A model generated the notes under the pieces. The model was given only the letters and a program-made list of their open reading frames with translations, did not search any database and was not told the origin of the DNA. The position numbers and the translations under genes are program-made. From Pyricularia pennisetigena (taxonomy: Eukaryota; Ascomycota; Sordariomycetes; Magnaporthales; Pyriculariaceae), in the NCBI RefSeq assembly GCF_004337985.1, contig NC_043743.1:3484441-3548440 (forward strand): a DNA stretch of 64,000 nt, given 5' to 3'. Shown here in pieces: positions 33,403 to 46,084 of the stretch (within the stretch, counting starts at the first letter, position 1; each line of letters begins with the position of its first letter).

Positions 33403-34549
33403 ATGTGGTCAAGTACAGACGGTCAACTCTGGCTATTTTTTCGACGTGTAGATTGTACTTTGCCTACGAGTACACCAGCCCACTCCATGTCAATATACAG
33501 AACATGTGGCTAAAGCAGGAGCGTGGCAAAAAGGGAGTTTCCAAGTTATGTACCTGAAAGCCGATATTATGGCTGCAGACGGGGTTTAACAAGGCATTAT
33601 TTATACCCAAGTTTGAACAGTCCAAATCACTTTTAAGCCTCTACGACGCACAACACGACCATGGACAGACTTGCTATACACTTGAGAGCATCTTGTAAGC
33701 ATAATCACAAAACGACCTTCTTTGATTTGTTTACAACTGGCCCACAGCTCTCACAGCGCGCATCGTCTTCTTTTGTCTCTACGCGCTAGGCGGGCGGGGC
33801 CATTCTGCAGTTGAAAAGCGTTATTACAAACCCGAGTGAATTGTACGTTGGTGTGCGTCACTACTGCTTTACATTTTACCCCCTGGATCAACCGTACAAA
33901 TCGTGGCGCTCCTCACGTGACGCACTGATGACTTGTTGCCCAGCCCAAGACAAAGACGGCCGGCAGTCATGAGACAATCTCTTTTGTCTCAAAAAATTTG
34001 CCTCGCTCTTTGTACGTTTTCGTATGGAATGCCTCACGAGCCAATCTCCCCAAAGTCCCACGCCACCAAGATCTAGTTTTACGCTCCCCAGAAAACACAG
34101 CCGAGAAAGGACAATGGAATGCATCTACAGTCGCAATGGGAAATCGACGATATCCCGCCCCGATGATCATCAACTCGGTAGTCTGCATCCGTTTGGTTTT
34201 CTTGATGTGCTTCGTCATGGCGAAGAGACAATACGCCGAGTGCGTACTGTGGCCCAGCCTGGGTTGTTGCCAGCCCTTCTGGACTGTTTAGATAGAAAAA
34301 CAGAACACGAGGACTTTGTTGTTCCTTTGAATATACTTTTTTTTTCTTTTTTTCTCGGCACTTTGCTTGACATGTCGTCTTGAGGTCCGAGAAGGCTAGC
34401 TTAGAGTCTTTCTGCACAAANNNNNNNNNNNNNNNNNNNNNNNNNNNNNNNNNNNNNNNNNNNNNNNNNNNNNNNNNNNNNNNNNNNNNNNNCCCCCCCC
34501 CCCCCCCCCCTCCCAAACAGCACTTGGCAGACTCAACAAGACTGCAAAC
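33403..34549. other. Spacer upstream of giant surface-protein gene, with assembly gap
   Basis: Presumed promoter of the giant gene. It contains 72 N (34421-34492) directly followed by a C18 run, only about 40-60 bp from the start codon. The rest shows no gene. Confidence 0.55.
34421..34492. other. Assembly gap of 72 N next to poly(C)
   Basis: N run abutting an 18-nt C run (34493-34510), just upstream of the start codon at 34550. The sequence around the core promoter or 5' UTR of the giant gene is therefore unreliable. Confidence 0.95.
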
Positions 34550-37500
34550 ATGCTGCTCGGCACCGTCGGCAACGTCGTCACCACGGTTGTTGGCTTGTTG
34601 GCCGCAACTGGGTCCGCTCAGACTGCGTGTGGTGATGGTGTTGTCAGTGATCGCGAGGAGTGCGACTTTGGAGCACAGAATGGTCAGCCTGGAGTTGTAT
34701 GCAACACACAATGTCAGTGTGTCCGCGGTCTTTACGACGTCGAACGCGGGAACCAATACTGTCGACCTCTGGTCGATGTCAAGTTCAGAAAAGCCGACGT
34801 CCTTATCGTCACCGACACTCCTCCAGGTGAGGCCACCGAGGCGCTGGGAGAGGTCAAGGCCGCCAGAGCGTGGAACTATACGAGTAAGTCCGTCCGTCTT
34901 GATATCCTGCCAACAGACTCCTTGACTTGCACACACGGGGTTCCTGTATCGGCAACCTAGGTAACTAACCAAACATTGTCAATAGTAAACTTCATCAACA
35001 CAACAAACTTCATACCCATGCTCCCCCACGAGATCCAAGTACATAGGGCCGTTCTTGTTGTTACTGTCCCCGGTACCGTGCCCCCTGGTCAAACAGCGGG
35101 CATGTATGGATGGAGGCCACACAACATAAACCGCTTTTGGTATCTATACCTGTCTCAACGGCGATGGCAACCAGCAATAACAGGCAACGTGATAATGTTT
35201 GCCCATCGACCCACAACCGAAAACATCACACGTGCCGCGAACTTTGTCAGCAAGGTCTGTACAGTCCCGAGTTACTAAATCCTCCATCTTTACTACAGCC
35301 CCCCACCCCTGATTTTAGAAAAGAAGCTGACAGGTCATGGATGGCAGACCATGAGATTTGCCGTCGAGGGCACGGGTACGGGCCTTTGGCTGCAGACGCC
35401 GACGGAAATAAGAACTGGCACAACGGAAGAAATCAACTTTCTCGACGTCGACTTTCTCCAACAATGGGGAAACTTTAGCATGCGCTTCACCAACTCATAC
35501 CCGCCGAGCCCGCCAGTGTGGAGGTACAATTATCGTTTGATAGGGAGGCACCGTCTGCTTGGAGACCTGAGCTCCAACGATTCCTCCACGGTTCGGGGAG
35601 TGTTTGGAAACTTTCCCTCGACCTTCAAACCCGTCTCTTTAACGGACAACTTTCGCCCGACCCAGAACCCACCCATGGCCATGACCTGGAGAGGATACAC
35701 GGGGTGGCCCACGGTCATTGCTCGTTACGCCGAAGAAATCCCCGAAACCTGCCCCGACGGGTCGATAAACCGCCCCCAAGAGGAGTGCGACGGAGCGGGC
35801 GGCGGCTGCAATCCCGAGTCTTGCTACTGCAGCAACGGCTACAACTCGACGAGCCAGTCCTGCATAGGGGCGCCCAAGTGCGGAGACTCGGTGCTGGACC
35901 GCGCCGTCGGGAAGGAACAGTGCGACGACGGCCCGAGGAACGGGAGCCCCGCCAGCAGCTGCAACAGCCAGTGCAGATGCGCATACGGCGAGGCGTACAA
36001 CCCCCAGACCGAGGCCTACTACTGCTGTCCGGCCGGGCAGTACTCGGACGGGAAGTGGGACGCGACGTACGGCGGCATCCCCTGCAAGCCGGCCTGCGGC
36101 AACGGCATCGTCGACAGGCCGGTGGAGGAGTGCGACGATGCCGCCGACCCCAGGTGCAACGCGGCGACCTGCAAGTGCAGATGGGGCACGACGTTCGACC
36201 CGGCCACGCAGCAGAACGTCTGCCTGGCCGAGCCCTTCTGCGGAGACGCGAGGGTCACGTACGAGGCGGGCGAGGAGTGCGAGGGCTCGCAGAACGGCGA
36301 CTGCGTGAACTGCAAGTGCCTGTACGGAAGACAGACCAACTCCACCGGGGGTTACACGGGCATGTGTCTCCCGCGCTGCGGGAACCGGGTGCTCGACGGC
36401 GGCGAGGAGTGCGACAGCCCGACCGACCCGCTCTGCGACGCCGCCTCGTGCAGGTGCTTCTACGGCCTGGACCCGGCCACCCGCCGGTGCTACCCCGCCC
36501 CCTTTTGCGGCGACTCGAGGGTGACCTACGGCGCCGGCGAGCAGTGCGAGGGCTCCCAGGGCGGCGCCTGCGTCAACTGCCGGTGCCTGTACGGAAGGGA
36601 GACCGACTCGACCGGCGGCGGCTACACCGGAAACTGCCTGCCGCGCTGCGGCAACTCCGTCGTCGACAGCGGCGAGCAGTGCGACAGCCCGACCGACAAC
36701 CTCTGCAACAAGACGACCTGCCAGTGCATCTACGGGCTCAACACCGCCACCAACCAGTGCTACGACGTGCCGGCCTGCGGCGACGGCAGGTTCAGCCCCG
36801 AGGCTGGGGAGGAGTGCGAAGGCTCCCTGGGCGGTCTGTGCAATGCAGGGACGTGTCTCTGTCGCTGGGGAGCGGTTTTGGACGGCCAGGGCCGGGCTAC
36901 GGGGGATTGTCTTCCGGAGCCGGTCATGACGCCGTCGTCGTCGTTGTCGTCCGCACCGCCGTCGTCATCGCCTGCACCGCCTACCTCGACGGAGCTTTCC
37001 ACTACTGCCAAATTGTCGCAGAGCTCTTCTGAAGCTGCAGATGCTCAGCCGTCAGCCACACCTCTGGGGAGTACTGCGTCGGGGGGACCTCTTGCTTCTA
37101 CTACCGAGGCAACCAGCACTTCGTACGAGGAGGGCGTGGAGCCGGATTTTGCCACCGCCTCTACTGCGGACCCTCCACAGCCGGAGGCTGCTGCCACTCT
37201 GAGTGGAGAGCCCGTATCGCCAGGGTCGTCAGCAACTACGGCCGAGGAACCTGGAATTCCAGAGTCGCCGACTGCCTCATCTGGAAACACCTCGTCGACA
37301 AGCTCGTCGGAGGAAGCGCCGGGAAGCTCTGCCGCACCCGCAGCCACGATAACTCCAGGCCCTGAGAGTACCGCTGCAGGGCCGCCTGCTGATGCTACTA
37401 CCGGTTCTACTTCTCCAGGTACCGAAGAGACCTCGGCAAGCCTGGCGCCTGAGGTCGGTGGCTCATTAACAGCTTCTCCATCCACTGAGGGAGAAAGCAC

Positions 37501-40500
37501 TACAGAAGCGGCCGCATCTGCTTCGGCTACTGTCGTTGATGGTCCACAGCAGGGGACGGGAGACAGCGGAGCGCCCGATGCCACGACCACCGCATCCCAA
37601 TCAGACGACTCGACCGAGTCATCGGCAGCTTCCCCTACTGCAAGTGAGATGGGAGATTCTGTAGCCGCTACGCCCGCGTCTCCTTCGTCTGAAATCAGCG
37701 TAGCAGAGTCCACGACCGCAGAGACGACTGCCGTCGACACAAACATCCCGGCAGACATTACGACGGGGTCGTCAACGGCCCAGGAAACAACCAGCGAGCC
37801 GGCCTCGCCCGCATCATCAGTTTCAGGGGACGGTCCTGCGGAAACTGCATCTTCGGCTACTGTCGTCGAGCCTGAAGGTGGCGAGCAGACTACGACTGCA
37901 ACCTCATCCTTGGTGGATGTTAGCGGCTCTCCTGACGGGCCAACATCGGTTTCGGAAGGAAGCCCGGCCCCCACAGAGGAAGCAGGCACACCAACAGTCT
38001 CAGCCAGCGCTAGCGAGTCTACAAGCGACGGGGAGGTCGCAGCTCCGGTAACCACAGCTGGCTCGACAGACGGAGCCGAGGAAACACCCTCAGTATCGTT
38101 ATCGGCAAGCCCTAGCGCCGCTACGGAAGATGGCCAGGCGCCAGGTTCAGGAGCCAGTCCCGGTCCAAGTGAGCAGGTGCCAGCCGCAACTACAGCAACA
38201 CCTTCTGCGAGCACCAGCGAGGGCACGGACAGCGAAGATGTTGCCGCCTCGACAACTGCTACTGCCTCGGGAGAAGGGGCCCAGGAACCATCGGCGACAT
38301 CCCCCACGGAAGCTAGTGGTGCCACGGACAATGGGTCAACGTCAGCTACCGAGGGTATGCCCGCCCCGAGCGGAGAGGCGCAAACTACAGCTCCGACAGC
38401 ATCCGCAACCACTGCCAGTGAGGCCGTTGACGGTGAGGATACTACTCCCTCGGCATCCACGACCGCCTCCTCTGAACAAGACCAGGAGACGCCTGCGGCT
38501 TCCTCGGCGGATGCTAGCAGTGCCGCGGAAGACGGGCAAGCTTCGACGACGGCGACGGCGACTGTAACTAGTCCTGCGGACGAGACGCCGGGGACATCGG
38601 CCGAAGCAGGTTCAACGCCAGCTTCCGAGACTCCCAGTCAGACGGCGGGCGATGGGCAGGTGACGCCTCCAGCGACAACGCTAGAGACCGCGACCGAGAC
38701 TGCAAGTGATGATGGTTCCGCCTCGCCCACTGCGAGCGAGTCCGCAGATGGTGAGACTGCAACAGCATCAGCTGCACCCTCGGATGCTGCGAGCGCAACT
38801 GCGAGTGGCGACGGTCCCGCTTCGCCGACTGCAAGCGGCTCAACGGAGGGTGAACAGACCTCGACATCTCCCACCGCCTCGGAGGCTGATGTCGAGCCCA
38901 CAAGTGCGGAAGTTCCGGCCTCGGCAACCATTCCTGGCTCGACGGATGACGAGGAGCCGACACTCTCTGTGTCTCCATCCGAGACGGGTCCGGCCAACAC
39001 TGGCGTGACTACGGGGGATGAGCAAGCTCCTCCCTCGCCGACTGCTTCATTGACTATCAGTGAAAGTGTAGACGGCGATGGAGTGTCTGCGTCAGCAACT
39101 GGAACTAGCCCAGCGAGTGATGATCAAGCCACGCTATCAGGGACCGCCACCGGAAACACACCAGACAGCGGATCACCCTCTCTAACTCCCGCTCCCGAAG
39201 CCAGCGGGACTAGAAATGACGATGCGACCTCCGATTCAGCCACTCCCACTGGCACGGCAGGTGACGAGCAGGTAACGTCCTCGCCAGCTTTTTCTACGGC
39301 CGTCAGCGGGGCGGTGGACGGCGAAACTCTAGTGACTTCGGCTACCTCGACGGAGAACGAGCAAGAAACACCCTCAGCTGCTGCATCTGGCAGTGTAAGC
39401 GAGACTACAAGCGATGGAACCCCTGCGACTGCAACGCCTTCGACAGAGGACGGGCAGCCAATTCCCTCAGCGACCGCCAGCAGCCTCTCGGAAGATGAAC
39501 AGACAGCATCCACGACCCTCAGCGGAACCACTGGCGCTGACCAGTCTGAAACTTTAGCAACTGCGAGCGCATCTGTGGACGACGGACAGCCCACGCCCTC
39601 GTCCGGAGCGACTGAGACCACGCCACCAAGCGTCGAGACTTCAACCAGTGCAGATCCCTCCGAGGCGGCGCTGCCTTCAGAGACTTTGAGCACTGAGGCT
39701 GCGTCGTCTACGGTAGCTACAGCCGAGTCCCCGGGCGACGGAGGGAGTGCACAGTCCATTTCCACCGCAGAGATGCCGCTGAGCACAGGAGTCCTGCCCG
39801 GTGGCGGTGGAACTGATGGTCCCTCTTCGGTCGAGGGAGCGGCATCTGCGACAACCGACCTTGCGATCGAGCCCACGGTAGCTTCCGTCACAGACGCCAG
39901 CTCTGCAGTTTCACAAGCGACGGACGCTGCCACCGGTGGGGCCCCCGGGGAGTCAGCCGCTGAGCCCGCAAGCCCGGGTCCCCAGGAGACCATTGCTACC
40001 AGCACAGAGGTTTCACAGAGCGCGTCGGAAGCCGAAACGACGGCTGCTGCTGAATCTATGACCGAACCTACAGTATCCGGCACCAGCGGTTCCGTGGCTA
40101 CCAGTGGTCCATCTCCTGCATCAAATGTCGCTTCGCCAACCGACGGAACTTCGGCTGCTGAACAGACCGGGGTCGCACCGACGAATGATGCTCCTTCTTC
40201 TCAAGAGACTACAGCCGCTGAGCCTGAACCGAGCAGTCCTCCACCAGATGCTTCCAACAAAATCACTGCATCTTCCACTCAGAGTTCATTTACCTTTGTT
40301 GATGGCCCATCGACCTTTGAGACCTTGACCAGGTCTTCCCCTACCGAAGCTACCGGTTCTTTGACCGACCCATCGACCGGGGCAGCCAGCACCACACCTG
40401 CTGATGAAAATGGAAGCTCTTCTGTACAGTCACTGTCTACTACAGGCATCAATGGAGCAGGACCGGATCCCACGGATGCAGCAAATGAGATTGGGCCAAG

Positions 40501-43500
40501 CTCCACACCTACAGATGCAAGCGTCTCGTCCGGAACTGCAGAGGCTGGTATTACTCCTTCCGTTCCATTGCCCACATCAGAAACTGAACTACCATCTTCA
40601 GCAGAAGAGACAAGTACCTCTGCAACAAGCCCTACCGCCAGCATCGCAAGCGTCTCGCAGACCGAATCTCCAAGCTCAGGGGTATCTAATCCCCCGGAAA
40701 CATCTCCGGCGGAGGAAGCTTCACCAGAGGTCACGACGACAGCAACTGAATCCGATGGCTCTCTCCCAGATCAAGGCACCACAACGGAAGCCTCTACAAC
40801 CACTTCAGCTATGCAGAGTACAACGGCGCTGTCGACTGCCGATGTTGACTCTGATCCCGACGCACCATCATCTGTAGCCGATCCACCAAACTCGGTGACA
40901 GAGGCCTCCACCACGGCGTCTGCCAGTCTTGACGACCTACCAACGACAGTTTTTTCTTCGACTACAATCACGCCAGCACCCGAACTAGATAGTGATAGCA
41001 GCCAACCTGCAGCGACAGGAACCACAACCCTAGATGCATCTAGCTCTTCAGGAGCAGACGCGTCCGCGACTTCAGGATCTGGTCCATCTCCGACAACAAC
41101 CAACGATAGCCAAGGAGCTGATCAGACCGCGACCACGTTGACTGATACCAGAGATGATGCGTCTTCTCCAACGGCCCCTGCTACCGGCACGGCCGACGAG
41201 TCTTCCATCTCGCAAACTACAGACGCGGGCAGTGGATCTGCTGTGGTGCCGACAGGTACAGAGGCAGGCAACTCACCTGCGAGTCAGGAAACTACGCCGG
41301 CAGAGTCTGCATCGACATCACCAGCAGCCAATCCAGGCAGCGGAGAAGACAGCCCACAGGCGACTGCAGAAGCCACGGTAGAAAGCAGCGCATCTCCAGG
41401 CTCGGCTGCAGAAACAACAGCAGCTTCATCCGCGACGCCAGAGGTCTCAACAACCGGTGCTACAGAGGTGAGCTCAACGGCTGCCATGGGGTCCGGAGCA
41501 GAGAACACTTCAAGTCCAGCGTCGAATGAAGACGCCGGGCCCACAGCAAGCCCTACCGGAGACGGCAATACATCGCCAACGGAAGCCGGGACAAACTCAC
41601 CTGCAACACCGGACGTCACTACAGGTTCCGCTGAAGAAGCCAACCCATCGACGACTACGGAGGCCAGACCGGAAAACAACCCATCCTCATCAGCAGCTAC
41701 AGACGCTGGTGCCACGACAGGCCTCGCCGACGCAGCCAGCCCACCAGCAACGGCAGAGCCCACCGCAGACGACACCGACGCATCACCCCCAACAACAGCC
41801 AGCGGCGCCGAGACCGCGAACCCCAACCCCGCCGCGACGACTCCCTCGACCAGCACGGCAGAGACCACAGACGCCGCAGGGCAGGTCCCCACGACAAACC
41901 CCGCCGCGACTTGGACGATCCCGAGCGCGACGTCCACAGACGGCGGCGCATCGGCGGCCACTCCGAGCCCGTGGGAGGCAAACATGCCGCGGTTCCTGGC
42001 CACCGCCGGCGGCAGGCAGTTCGAGCGGACGGGGTGCGCCGCCGGCGGCGCCAAGATGGACAACTTCCGGCTCGTGGCCCGCGAGGCGGACATGACGCTC
42101 GATCGGTGCTCCGAGGTGTGCGGGGACTGGCTATACAGCGCTGCGCACGATACGTAAGTGATGCTGCCGACTGTCTCGTTTTGTTTTTGCAGGGGGGATC
42201 AGAAGGTGGGAATTTGTCTAAAAGTTAAAGATTTGCTGACTTGTGAAACGAAAACGACAAAAAAAAATTTGCTTCTGTTTAGGGATTGTTACTGTTCCAT
42301 GGAAATTCAGTGGGATGGTGCGGATACGCCCTCTGGTGAGGGATGCGAGATCCGCTGTCCTGGAAACCAGGATCAGGTTTGTGGAGGGATGGTGGATGGT
42401 TCTGGGGCTGGAACCGGCGCTGGGTCAGGAACTGGGTCAGGGACGGACACGGGTAATGATGATGGTGCAGGTTCGGGAACTGGGAGTGGTACTGGCTCTG
42501 GCGCTGGTGCTGGTGCTGGTGCTGGTGCTGGTACGGGCACTGGTGGATCAGGCACAGGGTCTGGAAGTAACGGTGGAACAGGCACTGGCAATGGCACTGG
42601 CACTGGCACCGGCACCGGAACCGGAACTGGTGGATCAGGCTCTGGATCTGGATCTGGCACAGGAACAGACCCGAGTACAGGCAGCGGATCGGGTAGCGGA
42701 ACTGGTACTGGCACTGGCACTGGTACTGGCACTGGTACTGGCACTGGTACTGGCACTGGCACTGGCACTGGTGGAACTGGCGGAACAGGCAGCGGAACTG
42801 ACGCCGGCACTGGCGGCTCGGGCACGGAATCAGGAGGCAGCGGGGGCACACCAATCTCACCACCTGCCAACCAAAGGTTCTCCATCTACCAAAGAGTCCT
42901 GCAGAGTCCAGATAACTCGCCAATCTCCCCTCCGTCTGGCCAAACAACATCAGGCATTGAGGCAGTCGTCACGCCTTCTCCAGGCGGCCCATCCTCCGAC
43001 CCGCTGGCTAACACTTTCGTCACCACCACTTCTGTGACGTCTGTAAGCGGCAATGGTCAGCAAACAGGAGACGAGACCGACCCCTCGTTGCCTTCATCGC
43101 CCTCATCGCCCTCGTCGCCCTCGTTGCCCACAACACCTTCAACGCCTCCTGTCGACAACGGTGGTGACGAGCAACCTGGAACTAACCCCACTACTACCCC
43201 AACGGCTCCCAACAACACTGGTGGTAGCCAGCAACCTGGGAGTGGACCTAACACGGATCCAACCACCTCTGTTCCTGATGGGAATGGTGACAACCAGCAG
43301 CCTGGAGATGGACCAAGTACAACTCCCACTACCCCGACTTCTCCTGGCAACAACGGTGGTGGCCAGCAACCCGGAGCTGACCCCGGCACTACCCTAACGC
43401 CTCCTGATGATAATGGTGGTAGCCAGCAGCCTGAAAGTGGACCAAGTACAACTCCCACGACCCCGGCTCCCGGAGGCAACAACGGAGGTCAGCAGCCTGG

Positions 43501-45373
43501 CGCTGGGCCAACCACCGTCTCAACAACACCAGGCAGCAATGGGGACAACCAGGAACCCGGGACCGGGCCTAGCACTGCTGTACCAAACCCAAGTGGAGAT
43601 GGTGACGATCAGGAAACGGGCAGTGGGCCAAGTACCCCCGTCACTACTACTGCAGCTGGAGTACCGCCTGCCAACGGTGGCAACCAGCAACCCGGGAACG
43701 TCACGCCTACCACTGCTGCACCAAGCTCCAGTGGCAATGGAGGAGCACCAGGACCAGGGGATGGACCAAATACTCAACAACCTGGGGACGTTACGCCCAC
43801 CACTGCTGTGTCAAACCCAGGTGGAAATGGAGATAACCAGGGACCAGATGATGAACCAACAGCTGCCATCACTACTCCCACTGGAGCACCGCCTGCCAAT
43901 GGCGGTAATCAGCAGCCTGGTAACGCCACGCCCCCTATTACTGTACCAATCCCTAGTGGCGACGGAGGTACTCAGGAAACGGGCGGCGAACCAAACGCTC
44001 CCGTCACTACTTCCACTGGAGTACCGCCTGCAAACGGCGGCAACCAGGGGCCTGGAAACGCCATTCCCACCACCCTTTCAACGCAATCCGGCGGGCCAAA
44101 CCCATCAGGGACTGGGTTTGACGAGTCAGTCTTACCATTCCCTGCGGTTCCCACTTCTGCAGGAAGCGACCAATCTCCAGATAACGGACAAGCCAACCCC
44201 GGGTCGAACACCTCACCTGGTAGCCCTGGATCGCCGGCCACAGCTCCTGGTAGCATCGCCACAAACGAGCCGGCACCTCTGCCTGAAGATGTCGACGAGC
44301 CGAGTGCCGTTGGCCCCGACAACTCGCTGCCGACAACAGCAGTCGCTTCCATGCCACCGACCCGCGATGGCTGGCCTTCAGGCGTGGCAGGCACCGGCGA
44401 CGAACACAGCCTCACCAGGTTCCTGACCTCGACGTACACTGTCAAGCCATCGACGACCTGGACGGGCAACGCCGGGCCGTCCGCGGCATGGGGCAGCGGC
44501 ACAGCTGCTGAACCATCCAACGCCGTGACCGCCGCGCCATCCATGCCGGACGGCCGGACGCAAACCGCCCCGACAACGATGGCTACCCAGACTGTGCCGG
44601 TGTCCCGTACCGTCTACGTCGTCATGATCGAGTACGTGTGTGGCAACTGCGCAGGCGAGACGGTTTACGTCCCGAGCTGCAACGGCAGGCCCTGTACGGA
44701 GGGGGAGCAGCCCACGACATGGACTCCAGTGCACTGCGGCGTGGATGGGGTCGACTGCACCGGGCTTGAGACGTTCCGGCCCGAGACTTGTGGTGTTCCA
44801 GAGGAGAAGGCGGAGTTCTGTCGCGATGCGGGCACGAAGCACCCCATCGTGCAGCAGAAGCCGTGCGAGGGTGACCGCTGCAGGGATGGTGACGTGCAAT
44901 ACGTACCTGCGGAGCACGACGGTGTCCGTCCTGGCGGCTCTGGTGGCTCTGGTGGCTCTGGTGGCTCTGGTGGCTCTGGTGGCTCAGGCAGCTCAGGCAA
45001 TTCAGGCAGTTCAGGTGGTTCCCAAGAAGGGACAGGAGTCGGCGGCGAAGCAGGAAACGATGGTAGCCCATCTGCCGGCAGTTCAAACTCGGACTTTAAT
45101 TCGGGAGCAGACAATAATCAAGCCGGACAAGGTGGAGAAAAAGAAAACCTTCCAGATGGCGGCGAGACAGGACCATCGCCGGAACATAATCCGGATGTGT
45201 CCAGTGGCCCGAACGGGAATGCCGGCTCGGGTGAGGATGTCGACGCGGACGCGAGTGGCAAGGATGACGTCTACCCATACCCAAAGACGGCGTCGGCGGA
45301 TGCTATTGTTACGCCACGTCGCTCTGTTGTGTTTTTGGTCATCGCCGTGGTGATGTTTGGCCAGGCACTGTAA
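34550..45373 (+). CDS. Giant GPI-type surface protein: Cys repeats, mucin region, WSC domain
   Basis: Putative wall-anchored adhesin or sensor, 3,499 aa. Exons: 34550-34883, 34986-35254, 35348-42153, 42283-45373; the frame closes exactly. Order: signal peptide (1-23); one [13 protein letters not shown] module; an unknown domain of about 250 residues; an array of Cys-rich modules (about 336-728) of the form CGxxxxxxGEECD...C.C, like the Myxococcus-type/DUF4215 disulfide repeats; a Ser/Thr/Ala/Pro mucin region of about 1,680 residues; an eight-Cys WSC carbohydrate-binding domain (about 2,416-2,505) split by intron 3; a Gly-Thr/Gly-Ser repeat tract (about 2,505-2,660); a Pro/Thr/Gly/Asn/Gln-rich region; a second Cys-rich module (about 3,242-3,350); a Gly-Ser linker; and a C-terminal hydrophobic tail ([18 protein letters not shown]) fitting GPI attachment. 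Function is inferred only from architecture. Confidence 0.85.
36239..36925 (+). repeat. Tandem A-B Cys-module repeats inside the giant gene
   Basis: Alternating coding modules: type A ([18 protein letters not shown], starting at 36239 and 36506, with a diverged A at 36776) and type B ([18 protein letters not shown], starting at 36377 and 36647). The A-B super-unit is 267-270 nt, a whole number of codons, indicating recent internal duplication. More diverged modules lie upstream from about 35750. Confidence 0.85.
42390..42850 (+). repeat. Gly-Thr/Gly-Ser coding minisatellite
   Basis: Short tandem repeats of GGHACNGGHACN type encode long (GT)n and (GS)n tracts just after the WSC domain. The longest pure part is around 42694-42775. 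Such tracts are prone to length change between isolates. Confidence 0.9.
44934..44996 (+). repeat. Tandem GGCTCTGGT repeat (Gly-Ser linker)
   Basis: Near-perfect 9-nt units encoding a Gly-Gly-Ser linker between the C-terminal Cys module and the tail of the giant protein. Confidence 0.85.
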
Positions 45374-46084
45374 CCACGATACCCCTGCAGATCATGTTTT
45401 CTTTTGTTGATTTCTTTTTTCTTGGTATAAATGCTTTTTTGGGGAAGCCTCTCCTTTGTCATAGTCGTTTTGTTGATGCTTTTGGTACTATTACATCATA
45501 TGTACTTGTCCTATTCCAGAATGAAAAGAACTGCTCTTCAACATTTTCTGGAGGTTATGTGCCCCAACTGTGATAGGTTGAGCCCAGTAGTACCAACAGG
45601 TAGCAAGCTTGCAAGTAGCCTCGGGTTCCTGCATCTGACAACAGCACAACCAGGGGCAGCTGTTGGTCCCTTGCCGTTTGTCTCCCTACGGTTAGACAGA
45701 CAAATGGACTGAATCATGTTCAGCTAGCCAAATAGTGAGATATTAAGGAAAAATAAAACACAGTGGACACTAATTATGTCTCTACCTTGTTTCTTGTTGT
45801 TGGACAACCGCGTCGTTGGGCAAAAAAAAAAAAAAAAAAAAGCAAACTTCAGTCATTCGCAACCCTAAAAGCCCCGTAGGGCTGTGGCAGCAGGGAACGA
45901 TAGCCCCTGTCAACTAGAAGCTTAGCTGCCATGACCCCACTATTGACGCGCTTCCAAATTTCACGGACCCGCGTCATTGAGCGCCCTTGGCACGTTGACC
46001 GACCAACAAAGATCCGACTCATCAACTGAACCGTTTCAACAAGCACACAGATTACCACCTTCATGCCATAGGTGCCTGGAGGAA
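45374..46084. other. Intergenic spacer with A20 run
   Basis: 3' flank of the giant gene and promoter of the next gene. An A20 run lies at 45822-45841. No supported gene. Confidence 0.5.

Noticed and set aside
34380..34925. Plus-strand frame across the N run with a poly-Pro segment
   Set aside because: Most of it is translated N and poly(C); the frame upstream of the gap is unsupported.
37045..38460. 471-aa minus-strand frame within the giant gene, and similar frames to 42100
   Set aside because: Antisense of the Ser/Thr/Ala-rich mucin region; low complexity, and the plus-strand frame is supported by flanking Cys domains and splice sites.
42390..42850. Gly-Thr repeat tract considered as a CRISPR-like or satellite array
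   Set aside because: It is a coding minisatellite in frame with the giant protein, with no spacers and no associated genes.
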